Assembly (NCBI GenBank): GCA_963703745.1
Contig: CAVPFL010000008.1
Coordinates: 62,001 to 126,000, forward strand
Reading direction: 5' to 3'
Length of the DNA stretch: 64,000 nucleotides
From: AP-15 sp963703745
GTDB taxonomy: Bacteria; Pseudomonadota; Alphaproteobacteria; ATCC43930; CGMCC-115725
Both the position numbers and the translations under genes were made by a program. The notes beneath the pieces were generated by a model that made no database searches, was not told the origin of the DNA, and saw only the letters and a list, made by a program, of their open reading frames with translations. This document shows, piece by piece, positions 55,901 through 63,765 of this stretch (its first letter is position 1; every line of letters begins with the position of its first letter).

Positions 55901-56134
55901 ATAGATCATCTTGTCGACGCCGACGACCTGCGCTTCGATCGGCTGCGCCACGCTCAATTCGACGACAGCGGCGGAGGCGCCCGGATAGGTGGCTGAGACT
56001 ACGGTCTGCGGCGGCACGATGTCCGGGAACTGAGCGACCGGGATGCGCGTCAGCGCCAAGAGACCGGCGATCGTGATGACGACCGCGATGACGACCGCGA
56101 GCCGCGGCCGGTCGACGAAGATCGCCGAAATCAC
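52985..56134 (-). CDS. RND efflux pump inner-membrane transporter (HAE1/AcrB-like)
   Basis: A 1049-residue proton-driven drug exporter. Start MISAIFVDRPRLAVVIAVVI, PIAQFPDIVPPQTVVSATYP, and the proton-relay Asp pair in GILVDDAIVVVENVERVMEE. The large periplasmic porter loops and the second repeat (FAFLFLVGLYESWMIPVPVL) are complete. It overlaps the adaptor gene by 4 bp (ATGA), as in acrAB operons. An outer-membrane channel gene was not found in the window. Confidence 0.96.
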   Translation of the reverse strand: MISAIFVDRPRLAVVIAVVITIAGLLALTRIPVAQFPDIVPPQTVVSATYPGASAAVVELSVAQPIEAQVVGVDKMIYMSSTSGNDGSYNLTVSFVLGSDPDINTNAVNNRVQTALAQLPPEVQLEGLTIQKKSSAVLQFLMLYSENGEQDPLFITNYAIINVLDVLSRTPGVGQARLFGALNYSMRIWFDTQRLDNLQLTAADVIAAIQAQNVEAPAGRIGARPIGKDQQFQLNVQTQGRLTTPEQFGDIVLRANPDGSLLRVRDVARVDLGAENQDIEGRLNGEPAVAIGVYLSPGANAVETAGLVRANLDRLSQRFPPGLKYLVNYDTTTFVHDTIHDVLVTLLIAFVLVVIVVFVFLGSLRATLIPAIAVPVSVIGTFAVLLLVGYSANTISLLAMVLAIGILVDDAIVVVENVERVMEENPELSPGDATTKAMTEITAPIIAITLVLLSVFVPIAFIPGISGTLFRQFAVTISFAMLISALNALTLSPALCAVFLSHGGPKRGPMGWVLRRIDNIRDGYAAIVRRLVRVSIFGVVAILASAAGIYFLMLRTPTGFLPEEDQGAFFINVQLPDGASVIRTRDAVKRIEAVLKQMPQVQNIFAIVGFSIIDSVNEPNTAFVVPTLKPFADRVGTANSAQALIAKMFAEGQQIRTAAIIPFNLPPIIGLSTTGGFEYRLEALEGQEPAAMNSVMQGLLAAANQNPQLARVFTTYTASNPSIWLDIDREKAQALGLTMNDVFNALQATLGGIYVNNFNLFGRVWQVNIEGQSKDRREVSSLWQIYIRNKFGTDVPLRSIADARVVVGPQVITRYNNYRAIPIQGSPSPGTSSGDALAAMADVSAKTLPPGYSYEWTGTAYQEVAASGQTGAILGLAVLFAFLFLVGLYESWMIPVPVLLSVPVGVLGAFLGILVFRLSLDLYAQIGLVVLIAMAAKNGILIVEFAKDRREEGMDIREAAVLGARMRFRAVMMTSFAFILGVYPLVTAQGAAEISRHAVGTPVFAGMIAASAVGLFVIPMLYVIFQTIRERSGAGFRRAKPRPRPAETD

Positions 56135-57417
56135 TGGGTTGCCTTTGGCTTGACCGCCCCCTCCCTTCCCTCCCCCGTTTGTGGGGGAGGGGCAAGGTGG
56201 GGGCTGTCCTCGGACGGGCCTGTCGCGCTGTCCTCGGCCGTCTGCGGCGCAATGGGCGGCGGCGGGGTTGCCGGGCCGGGCGACACGACTTCGCCAGGGC
56301 GGACACGCTGCAGCCCCTCGCTGATGACCAGCTCTCCCTCCTTCAGCCCATTGCTTACCACGGCGGTCGAAGGGGTCGACTGGCCAAGCTGGATGGGCCG
56401 TCGTTGCGCCTTGTTCTGCGCATCGACGACGTAGACGTAGTCGCCCTCCTGGTCGGAGAGCACCGCGGCGCGTGGGATCGCGAGAACGGTGATCGGCTCC
56501 ACGCCCTCTTGCAGCACGGTTACGAACTCGCCGTCGAACAGTTCGCGTGGCGCCGGTCCGTTCGCCGGCATGCCTGGAAGCAGCGGGTTTGGGAAGACGC
56601 CGCGCGCCGTGATGGTGTCGGTGTTGGTCGCGATGGTCGGCGACACGTAATCGAGCTTGCCCTCCTGCCCGTAGATCCGCCCATCCGGCAGGCGCAGCTT
56701 GAGCACGACCGCGTTGAAACCGCCCTTTGCCTCGTAGCGGTTACGCAGATCCAACCCCGCTCGGGTCGACACCGGAAAGTTCACATACATCGGGTCCTGG
56801 CTGACGAGGTTCGCCAAGGTTCCGCTGGTAGGCGAAACCACGTTGCCTTCGGTGACTTCCGTCGCGCTGATCCTACCGTCAATCGGCGCGCGGATCTCGG
56901 TATAGCCGAGATTGATCTCGGCCGTTTCCAGCTGCGCCTTGGCGGACGCGACCTGCGCCGCCAGGGAACGCTCATTCGAGACGTCCTGATCGACGATCTG
57001 CTGCTGGCCGGCAGGCGTTTTTATCAGGTACTGCGAGCGCGCCAGCTGCTGCTCGGCATAGGTGTGCTGGGCTTCGAGCTGCGCCACATTCGCTTTGTCG
57101 GCGTCGACCTGCGCCTGAAACGGCGGCTGCTCGAGGAGGTAGAGGAGATCGCCCTGCTTGACTTCGGAGCCTTCGACGAAGAGGCGCTTTTCGAGATAGG
57201 CGCTGACTCGGGCGACCAGCGCCACCCGTCCGATCGACTGGATGCGGCCGATGAACTCGTCGGTTTGCGTGATCTGCTGCCGCTCGGCGCGAACAACTCC
57301 GACCGCCGGCGGCCCGGCAGGTGCAGGTTGGGCCTCGGCAGAGACGGGGAGCAGAGTTACGACCAGGAGCAGGAGGACGAGCTTCGTGACCAGCCTGTAT
57401 TCCATCCTGTCTCCCAA
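56131..57417 (-). CDS. RND efflux periplasmic adaptor subunit (AcrA-like)
   Basis: A 428-residue membrane fusion protein. A Sec-type signal (VTKLVLLLLVVTLLPVSAEA) without a lipobox is followed by the biotinyl-lipoyl half-motif, an alpha-hairpin (VAQLEAQHTYAEQQLARSQY) and GYTEIRAPIDGRISATEV. Its C-terminal 30 residues (SPHLAPPPQTGEGREGAVKP) are encoded by a dispersed palindrome and do not look like adaptor sequence. It joins the transporter to an outer-membrane channel. An in-frame ATG 12 bp downstream of 57417 could be the true start. Confidence 0.93.
   Translation of the reverse strand: MGDRMEYRLVTKLVLLLLVVTLLPVSAEAQPAPAGPPAVGVVRAERQQITQTDEFIGRIQSIGRVALVARVSAYLEKRLFVEGSEVKQGDLLYLLEQPPFQAQVDADKANVAQLEAQHTYAEQQLARSQYLIKTPAGQQQIVDQDVSNERSLAAQVASAKAQLETAEINLGYTEIRAPIDGRISATEVTEGNVVSPTSGTLANLVSQDPMYVNFPVSTRAGLDLRNRYEAKGGFNAVVLKLRLPDGRIYGQEGKLDYVSPTIATNTDTITARGVFPNPLLPGMPANGPAPRELFDGEFVTVLQEGVEPITVLAIPRAAVLSDQEGDYVYVVDAQNKAQRRPIQLGQSTPSTAVVSNGLKEGELVISEGLQRVRPGEVVSPGPATPPPPIAPQTAEDSATGPSEDSPHLAPPPQTGEGREGAVKPKATQ
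56168..56191. repeat. palindrome inside the adaptor coding sequence
   Basis: CCCTCCCCC (56168-56176), a 6-base loop and GGGGGAGGG (56183-56191) form a perfect 9-bp stem. It lies in frame in the last 20 codons of the adaptor gene and encodes its Pro-rich tail (PPPQTGEG). The same type of GC-rich palindrome occurs at 18779-18880, which supports a dispersed element that invaded the gene end. Confidence 0.65.
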
Positions 57418-57586
57418 ACGTCCGCCGTGCTGAGCCGCTTCGGGTATAATTTAGGTCCCTTTCGCAGATGCGGGAGATGTCAACCGACAATCCCCCGACT
57501 TCCCGAGGTACTGCTGAACGCCGCCATCTCGCTTTCGGACCCCGATCGGCACGGGCCGCGAGACTTTTATGGGGCGCGGTTTTAAG

Positions 57587-57605
57587 AAAAAAGGCCGGAG
57601 CCGGC
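57587..57605 (-). terminator. likely rho-independent terminator after the MlaC-like gene
   Basis: On the minus strand a short GC hairpin (GCCGGCTCCGGC) is followed by CTTTTTT. It lies 70 bp after the stop of the MlaC-like gene (57673) and before the efflux operon start (57417). The stem is short (about 4-5 bp), so the terminator may be weak. Confidence 0.5.
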
Positions 57606-57672
57606 ACGGGGGTGCGCCATGGGGTTTGTTCCCGCTCCGTCCAACCCTGTTCCGGTCGGTGAGGCGCGAGCC

Positions 57673-58359
57673 CTATGAGGCTCTCGCCGTGGTCCCGGTG
57701 AGGATTTCCGCCTTGCGGTTAAGGGCCGCAATCAGCCCGTCAATGCCGTCGTTCTTCAGGATGGCGGCGAACTCCGAACGCCGGGTCGCCACCTCGCTGA
57801 TAGCTCCGTCGAGGTAAATGTCGGAAATCAGCCAGCTGTCGCCGCTGAGCCGCATCATGTAATCGACCTTGACTGGCTCACCGTTAGCTTTGATGATTTG
57901 GCTGCGTACCATCACTCCGGATGGGGCGGGTTGTTCGCCGGTCACCTCGAGCTTCTGTCCGGCATAGCTGTCGAAGCGGTCGGCATAGATCGCTGAGATG
58001 TAGCGCCCGAAGCTCTCGGTCATCTGCTGGCGCTGCGTCTCGCTGAGGCCGGCCCACGCAGGGCCGACGGACAATCGCGCCATCGAGGCGATGTCGAAGC
58101 TGCGGCGAATGACCGGGTCCAGTTGCGTGAAGCGCCCGCTCTGCCCCAGTATCCGGCCGTTCTTCATCGTGCTGAGCAGAGCGTTGTAGAGGCCCTGCAC
58201 GGTATCGCCGCCGCTCGACGGCGCGGCATGGACCGGAGAGGAAAGCGCGCTGAGGGCGAGCCCGGCGGCAAAAACCACCGCTTTCCGCCATGACACTTTT
58301 GCTGCGAGTAATTGGTACATGGTCTGATCAAAGACCGTCGAAGAAGAACGTGTCGCCAT
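57673..58359 (-). CDS. MlaC-family phospholipid-binding ABC substrate protein
   Basis: A 228-residue periplasmic protein with an N-terminal signal peptide (VVFAAGLALSALSSPVHAAP) and the MlaC/Ttg2D fold: TVQGLYNALLSTMKNGRIL, DIASMARLSVGPAWAGLSE and KVDYMMRLSGDSWLISDIYL. MlaC carries phospholipids between the membranes. No mlaA, B, D, E or F genes lie beside it. AGGAG upstream of ATG 58359 supports this start. Hopanoid-type HpnM proteins belong to the same fold and are an alternative. Confidence 0.87.
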   Translation of the reverse strand: MATRSSSTVFDQTMYQLLAAKVSWRKAVVFAAGLALSALSSPVHAAPSSGGDTVQGLYNALLSTMKNGRILGQSGRFTQLDPVIRRSFDIASMARLSVGPAWAGLSETQRQQMTESFGRYISAIYADRFDSYAGQKLEVTGEQPAPSGVMVRSQIIKANGEPVKVDYMMRLSGDSWLISDIYLDGAISEVATRRSEFAAILKNDGIDGLIAALNRKAEILTGTTARAS

Positions 58360-58385
58360 GTTTCCTCTCCTGTTTGCAGGGTGAG

Positions 58386-58934
58386 CTAATCCAGTCCCGG
58401 CAGGACGCGGCGCCCGCTATAAGGAGAATCAGTGCGTCCGCGAGAGAAATCTCGGGACGCGCCAACCGGGCGTCGCCAAGAAATCCATCGAGTAGCCAAC
58501 CTTTCATTTGACCCGTCGCGTCGTCGCGCAGAGCACTGGCAGGCGCCCCGGGCGACGGTCGCGCGAACCGCGGCAGTGAACCGGTAGCCGCGGCCAAACT
58601 CGGTGCGGATAAAGTCGCGGTCTTTGCCGAAAGCCTTGCGCAATGCAGAGATCTGAACTTTCAAGTTCTCCTCCGCGACAACGAAGCCAGGCCACACACG
58701 GCTCATGAGCTCTTCCTTGATGATCAGCGATCCGTCCGCCGCCAGCAAGACGAGAAGGAGATCGAGAGCGCGAGACCCCAACTCTATGGGCCGGTTATCG
58801 GCGACCAATTGGCGCTGGCGCAACAGCACGCGGAAGCGGCCGAATTCAAGCGCCACGTCGGCTGCATCGGGGCTCGACCAAGCCCCAGTCATGGACGGAT
58901 TTTCCCGACGCACCGACTGTCGTTGGTCTTGCAT
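58386..58934 (-). CDS. winged-helix transcriptional regulator (OmpR/CadC-type DNA-binding domain)
   Basis: A 182-residue protein. Residues 25-120 form a winged helix: LEFGRFRVLLRQRQLVADN, PIELGSRALDLLLVLLAADG and VVAEENLKVQISALRKAF plus RTEFGRGYRFTAAV, as in CadC/ToxR-like regulators. Those usually continue for hundreds of residues, but here the C-terminus is a low-complexity Arg-rich tail (SARRRDGSNERLATRWISWR). Its composition suggests a frameshift or truncation. GGGGAG lies before the ATG at 58934. No phospho-receiver is present. Confidence 0.78.
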   Translation of the reverse strand: MQDQRQSVRRENPSMTGAWSSPDAADVALEFGRFRVLLRQRQLVADNRPIELGSRALDLLLVLLAADGSLIIKEELMSRVWPGFVVAEENLKVQISALRKAFGKDRDFIRTEFGRGYRFTAAVRATVARGACQCSARRRDGSNERLATRWISWRRPVGASRDFSRGRTDSPYSGRRVLPGLD

Positions 58935-59150
58935 GAGCCTCTCCCCAGTAGAAGGAGTAGAACAGCATTCGAGACTAAGGGGGCGCTTAACCCTGTGCCA
59001 TTGAACCTGCGGATTAATGGATGGTGCCTGGGAATCACTCCCATTATACTTTCGTTTAGGAGGGCTTGCAGAAGGCTCGCACCGCGGTGACTAATTTGGG
59101 CTGGTGCGGACGAACCCGGCCACGAAGACAGGCCGGACTTACAGGTCGGC

Positions 59151-59783
59151 CTAACTACTCTGAGACTGCTCGGCCGAGAAGTTCAACTTGTCGGCCATTC
59201 GAGCCAAATCCGGCAGAGAAGCCGCCTTCATCTTTCGCATGACCTGGCCGCGGTGGACTTTTACAGTGATCTCGCTGATGCCGATGTCGTAGGCAATCTG
59301 CTTGTTGAGGCGCCCCGTCACGACCAAGGCCATCACCTCACGCTCGCGAGGGGTCAGCGTCTCGAAGCGCTCCCGCAACGCAGCGATCGCCTGTTCGTTC
59401 TCTAGCCAAGCGCAATCACGCGCCAGCCCCAGTTGGATCGCGTCCAGCAGGTCTTGATCACGGAACGGCTTGGTCAGGAACTCGATCGCTCCTCCCTTTA
59501 TCGCCTGGACGGACATCGGGATGTCGCCGTATCCGGTGATGAAGATGATCGGAACGTGAACGTTCGCTGCCGAGAGCTCTCGCTGGAAATCGAGACCACT
59601 TCGACCAGGCAACCTGACGTCGAGCACGAGGCAAGCGGGTCCTTCCGGACGCCCTTCTTTGACGAACTCAGGCACAGAAGCTAAGGCCTTGACTTGCAGC
59701 CCCACGGAACGTAGCAGGCCCTCGAGTGACTCGCGGATCCCGGGGTCGTCATCAACGATAATAACGGTAGGCTGTTCGTTCAT
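59151..59783 (-). CDS. FixJ-like response regulator
   Basis: A 210-residue two-domain regulator. The receiver carries VIIVDDDPGIRESLEGL and the phospho-acceptor Asp55 in LVLDVRLPGRSG, with FLTKPFRDQDLL. The LuxR-type HTH follows (LTPREREVMALVVTGRLNKQ, ISEITVKVHRGQVMRKMKA). The ATG at 59783 is preferred over the upstream in-frame start, which gives an unlikely Cys-rich N-terminus. Its cognate kinase is not adjacent, although a kinase remnant lies 1.2 kb away. Confidence 0.93.
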   Translation of the reverse strand: MNEQPTVIIVDDDPGIRESLEGLLRSVGLQVKALASVPEFVKEGRPEGPACLVLDVRLPGRSGLDFQRELSAANVHVPIIFITGYGDIPMSVQAIKGGAIEFLTKPFRDQDLLDAIQLGLARDCAWLENEQAIAALRERFETLTPREREVMALVVTGRLNKQIAYDIGISEITVKVHRGQVMRKMKAASLPDLARMADKLNFSAEQSQSS

Positions 59784-60462
59784 CGCTAACGCCCGCTGCG
59801 ATAGAGGCACCGCAACCAGCAGGATGGTGCCCGTCTCGCACTCGGAGCATCTTAAAATCCTGGGTTCGACGAAGGAAGCGTTATCGCCGCAGTCGGCCTG
59901 AGCACACTTTGCCGCCCGCCGGGATCGCTCGGGCGAGCCCGTGGCCTCGCTGTGCAGCAACAATGGCGCTCGGATACAGGGCGAGGTGCAGGAACACGTG
60001 CATCACCGTCGCAGCAAACGGCGGTTCCGTAGAATGTGCCGGGACGACGCTCGGCCAGCACGGGGGGCCATCTCTCAGATCACCCTGCCTCAGCTGGGGG
60101 CGACTGCATCGTAATCGGGCGTTCGCCGCTGGGCGATGAACGGTGCGAACCCGCCAAAGCAGATGGCACAAAGCAGAACGCGCAGTCATGGCTCTCGCTC
60201 ACTGCAATAGAGAGACAGACAGCGGCAATCCCGCAATTCGTGCATCCTAAAATCGTGCGCTCCGAGGATGAACGATTTACCTCGACCGCGAGTCGCAGAC
60301 CCCCACCACATTCGCTCTCGCGCCAATTCTGCTTAAACCAACGTATAATCGTGGGCCGCCCGGTTTTGTATTATCTTTCGGCAATGCTATCGAATACCCC
60401 TAGCCGAATGGATCGGATCGCCGCACGTTCGTTTTCTCGGAAACTCGGATAAAGGAGTTGAG
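59784..60462. other. 680-bp interval between two response regulators
   Basis: No ORF with credible composition was recognised on either strand. The right end (60340-60420) becomes AT-richer and may carry the promoter of the receiver gene at 60463. The rest is unassigned and could be the eroded body of the lost kinase gene, but no homology was visible. Confidence 0.45.
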
Positions 60463-60858
60463 GTGCCGAAAACGAAGACCCTGATCTCGGTCGTCGACGA
60501 TGATGAGTCGATGCGCGAGGCACTCAGGGGACTCATGAAGTCGTTGGGGTATATGGCCGAAGCCTTCGCGTCTGCAGAAGAGTTCTTGAACTCCCGCCAG
60601 GTATCCCGCACCTCGTGCCTGATCGCGGACGTGAATATGCCCGGGATGACAGGGCTCGAGCTGCATCGGCGCCTGGTGGCTTCGGGTAAGGCCATCCCGA
60701 CAATCCTGATCACGGCTTACCCCGACGAGACCGTGCGGGAGCGCGCGTTGGGGGATGGGGTTATTGGTTACCTCAGCAAGCCGTTCGACGAGAATGACCT
60801 GCTCACTTGTATCCGCTCGTCGCTGAATATCGGACCGGAAGCGAGAGAGCGTTTGTGA
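60463..60858 (+). CDS. single-domain response regulator (receiver only)
   Basis: A 131-residue CheY-like receiver: SVVDDDESMREALRGLM, the phospho-acceptor Asp56 in IADVNMPGMTGLEL, ILITAYPDE and LSKPFDENDLL. There is no output domain. A GTG start at 60463 has AAGGAG upstream. It closely resembles the FixJ receiver in its MREALRGLMKSLGY block. It could relay phosphate or titrate a kinase, and the kinase remnant just downstream hints at its lost partner. Confidence 0.9.
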   Translation: MPKTKTLISVVDDDESMREALRGLMKSLGYMAEAFASAEEFLNSRQVSRTSCLIADVNMPGMTGLELHRRLVASGKAIPTILITAYPDETVRERALGDGVIGYLSKPFDENDLLTCIRSSLNIGPEARERL

Positions 60859-60949
60859 CCATCGGCTCGACGAGCCGCCGCTTTGGCGGTCCTGACCTCG
60901 GTTGACCTTGGTCGACCTCAATCTCGGCACAGCCAGTTTCGCCTAGCTG

Positions 60950-61250
60950 ATTATCGCTGTCGTGCTGCTGTCCCTCAGAGGCAGAGTTGTTTTTGGAGTC
61001 GCACTTTCCGTCGTCGCCGCAGTGTGCCTGGATTACTTTTTACTGAGCCGCGCTTCACCCTGCGGATCGATGATTGCTCAACCTCGTCCTCAACGTGTCG
61101 GAGGCGGTGAGCGGATCGCGCGAAACGTCGCGGAATGGGGGCGCGGGATTGTCTGCGGTTCGATCATCGAGGCGCATGGCGGACGTGTGTGGGCCATCCC
61201 AACGTACCCCACGGCGCTGCCTTTCAGTTCAACCTACCTCGACAGAGGGA
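60950..61250 (+). pseudogene. remnant of a DUF4118-type sensor histidine kinase
   Basis: In one frame VVFGVALSVVAAVCLDYFLL then, in another, FTEPRFTLRIDD give the membrane segment typical of DUF4118/KdpD-like sensors. Directly after come LLNLVLNVSEAVSGSRET (ATPase N box) and, in another frame, GLSAVRSIIEAHGGRVWA (G box), then PHGAAFQFNLPRQ. The dimerisation domain and most of the sensor are missing. It is the 3' relic of a two-component partner for the receiver gene at 60463. Confidence 0.65.
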
Positions 61251-61295
61251 GATCGCCTCCATAAGCAGACGTCCGCCGGGACAAGGATGGGCTCC

Positions 61296-63731
61296 TCAAG
61301 CAGCCACGGCCGGGCTGGGCTCGCTCGCCGGCTCGAGTGCCGCCTCCATTACATCCTCGACCCGCTCGGCCCACAGGAAGCGCACGGCCTTGCGCGCGGC
61401 CTCCGGGATCTCCTCATAATCCTTGCGGTTGCGCGCGGGCAGGATGACGGTGGCGAGACCGGCCCGGGCCGCGGCGACCACCTTCTCCTTGATGCCGCCT
61501 ACCGGCAGTACCAAGCCGCGCAAGCTGATCTCGCCAGTCATCGCCGTGTCGCTGCGCGCCGTCCGATTGGACAGCAACGAGACGAGGGCGGTGAACATCG
61601 CGACCCCGGCACTTGGCCCATCCTTCGGGATGGCACCGGCGGGGACATGGATGTGGATGTCGCTCTTTGCGAACATCACCGGGTCGAGCCCGAGCTCCGA
61701 CGCCCGCGCTTTGACGAGGCTCAGCGCCGCCTGCGCGCTCTCTCTCATGACCTCGCCGAGCTGGCCGGTCAGGATCAGCCGCCCGTCGCCGGGGATTCGG
61801 GTCGCCTCGATAAACAGGATGTCGCCCCCGACCGGGGTCCAGGCGAGGCCGGTGGCGACGCCCGGGACGCTGGTGCGCATCGCGACCTCGCCCTCGAAGC
61901 GCGGCGGCCCGAGGATTTCGGCCAAGTTTGCCGCCTCGATCCGAACGTGCGGCGCGGTCGCCTCAGCGATGCGCATCGCTGCATTGCGCAACACCGCGCC
62001 GATCTCCCGCTCGAGCTGGCGCACCCCGGCTTCGCGCGTGTAATCCCGAATGATCGCGCGCAGCGCGGCATCGGTGACCTCCGCTCGCTCGGCTGTCAAT
62101 CCGTTGGCCTTGAGCTGGCGGTCGACGAGATAGCGGCGGGCGATCTCGAATTTTTCGTCCTCGACGTAGCCCGGAAGATCGATGACCTCCATGCGGTCGC
62201 GCAGCGGGCCGGGGACCGTGTCGAGGACATTCGCCGTGGTGATGAACATGACCCGCGAAAGGTCGAACGGCACGCCGAGATAATTGTCGCGGAAGGTCGA
62301 GTTCTGCTCAGGGTCGAGCACCTCGAGCAGCGCCGAGGACGGATCGCCCTGAATGCCGCGGCCGAGCTTGTCGACCTCGTCGAGCATCATCACGCAATCG
62401 CGGCTGCCTGCCCTGCGGATCCCTTGAATGATGTTCCCCGGCAACGCCCCGATGTAGGTGCGGCGATGTCCGCGGATCTCGGCTTCGTCATGCACCCCGC
62501 CGAGGCTGACGCGGACGAATTTCCGACCGGTCGCGCGCGCGATGCTTTGGCCGAGCGAGGTCTTGCCAACGCCAGGGGGGCCGACAAAACACAGGATCGG
62601 GCTGCGGCCGCCCGGATTGAGCTGTTGGATCGCCAAATATTCGAGGATGCGCCGCTTGATCTTGGTCAGGCCGTAATGATCGGCGTCGAGGATGCGGCGC
62701 GCCTCGGCGATATCGATCGCCTTCCCCGCTTCGACCGACCACGGCAGCTCGGTCAGCCATTCGAGGTAGGTGCGCGCCATCGAATACTCGCCGGCGGCCT
62801 CCGGCATCCGCTCGAGCCGGGCAAGCTCGCGCTTTGCGTGCTCCTCGACCTCGGACGGCATCTTGGCTTCAGCGATCTTCTTGGTCAGCTCGGCAATCTC
62901 CTGGGCCTTGGCGTCCTCGCCCTCACCGAGCTCCTTCTGAATGGTCTTGATCTGCTCGCGCAGCAGAAACTCGCGCTGGCGGTCGTCGATTTTCCCCTTG
63001 GTCTGCTCGCTGATCTGCTGCGACAGCCGCAGCACCTCGATGCGATAGGCGAGCATCGCCGACACGCGGTCGAGCCGGCGCTCGACATCGATGGTCTCAA
63101 GGATCTCCTGCTTCTCGGCCGAGGTGATGTCCATGAAGCTGCCAATCAGATCGGCGAGTGCGGGTGCCGAGGTGACCGATTGCACCGCGTTGACGAGCTC
63201 GGCCGGGACCTGCGGTAACAGCTGCAGGACCTCGATCGCCTGGTTGCGCAAATTGATCAGGCGCGCCGCTACGTCCTTGCTGGTCGCCTCGACCTCGGGC
63301 ACGCGTTCGACCCGGGCTGCGAGGAACGGATAGCCCTCGACAAAATCGAGAACCCGAAAGCGCCGTTCACCCTGACAGATCGCATGGTGGGTCCCGTCGG
63401 GGCTCGTCAGATAACGCAACAGGGTTGCCTCGGTCCCCATGCGATGCAGGTCGACCGGAATCGGGTCATCGGTGGTGGGATCGCGCTGCAGCAGCAGTCC
63501 AACCGACCGGCTCAGCCGAATCGCCGCCTGCGCCGCCGCGATCGTGCGCTGGCGCCCGAGCGTGATCGGCAGCACCGTTCCGGGAAACAGAACGAGATTG
63601 CGGGTCGGGATCAGGATCAGCGTGTCTTCGGGAAGCGCCTGAATGCCGGCCAATGCCGCCTCGATGGCGCCGGGCGGCGGGGCCGCCGGCGCGCTTTCCG
63701 CGCTGCGCAGGTCATGGTCTTCAAGCGGCAT
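61296..63731 (-). CDS. lon: Lon protease, endopeptidase La
   Basis: An 811-residue ATP-dependent protease. The N-terminal substrate domain begins LILIPTRNLVLFPGTVLPIT. Walker A is FVGPPGVGKTSLGQSIA (residue about 390). The Ser-Lys dyad is in PKDGPSAGVAM (Ser about 707) and GGIKEKVVAAAR (Lys about 746). Length is normal. It degrades unfolded proteins in the cytoplasm. It lies 34 bp downstream of the Hsp20 gene on the same strand, which suggests a heat-shock operon. It may be a paralogue of a housekeeping Lon. Confidence 0.97.
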   Translation of the reverse strand: MPLEDHDLRSAESAPAAPPPGAIEAALAGIQALPEDTLILIPTRNLVLFPGTVLPITLGRQRTIAAAQAAIRLSRSVGLLLQRDPTTDDPIPVDLHRMGTEATLLRYLTSPDGTHHAICQGERRFRVLDFVEGYPFLAARVERVPEVEATSKDVAARLINLRNQAIEVLQLLPQVPAELVNAVQSVTSAPALADLIGSFMDITSAEKQEILETIDVERRLDRVSAMLAYRIEVLRLSQQISEQTKGKIDDRQREFLLREQIKTIQKELGEGEDAKAQEIAELTKKIAEAKMPSEVEEHAKRELARLERMPEAAGEYSMARTYLEWLTELPWSVEAGKAIDIAEARRILDADHYGLTKIKRRILEYLAIQQLNPGGRSPILCFVGPPGVGKTSLGQSIARATGRKFVRVSLGGVHDEAEIRGHRRTYIGALPGNIIQGIRRAGSRDCVMMLDEVDKLGRGIQGDPSSALLEVLDPEQNSTFRDNYLGVPFDLSRVMFITTANVLDTVPGPLRDRMEVIDLPGYVEDEKFEIARRYLVDRQLKANGLTAERAEVTDAALRAIIRDYTREAGVRQLEREIGAVLRNAAMRIAEATAPHVRIEAANLAEILGPPRFEGEVAMRTSVPGVATGLAWTPVGGDILFIEATRIPGDGRLILTGQLGEVMRESAQAALSLVKARASELGLDPVMFAKSDIHIHVPAGAIPKDGPSAGVAMFTALVSLLSNRTARSDTAMTGEISLRGLVLPVGGIKEKVVAAARAGLATVILPARNRKDYEEIPEAARKAVRFLWAERVEDVMEAALEPASEPSPAVAA

Positions 63732-63765
63732 AGGACGATCCTTGATTAAGGCGGGTGCTCGCCCG

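Noticed and set aside
56179..57585. 468-codon plus-strand ORF opposite the efflux adaptor
   Set aside because: Antisense shadow. The minus strand encodes a complete adaptor with signal peptide and hairpin.
61074..63218. 714-codon plus-strand ORF opposite lon
   Set aside because: Antisense to a fully conserved Lon. Only its first few codons, belonging to the kinase remnant, are meaningful.
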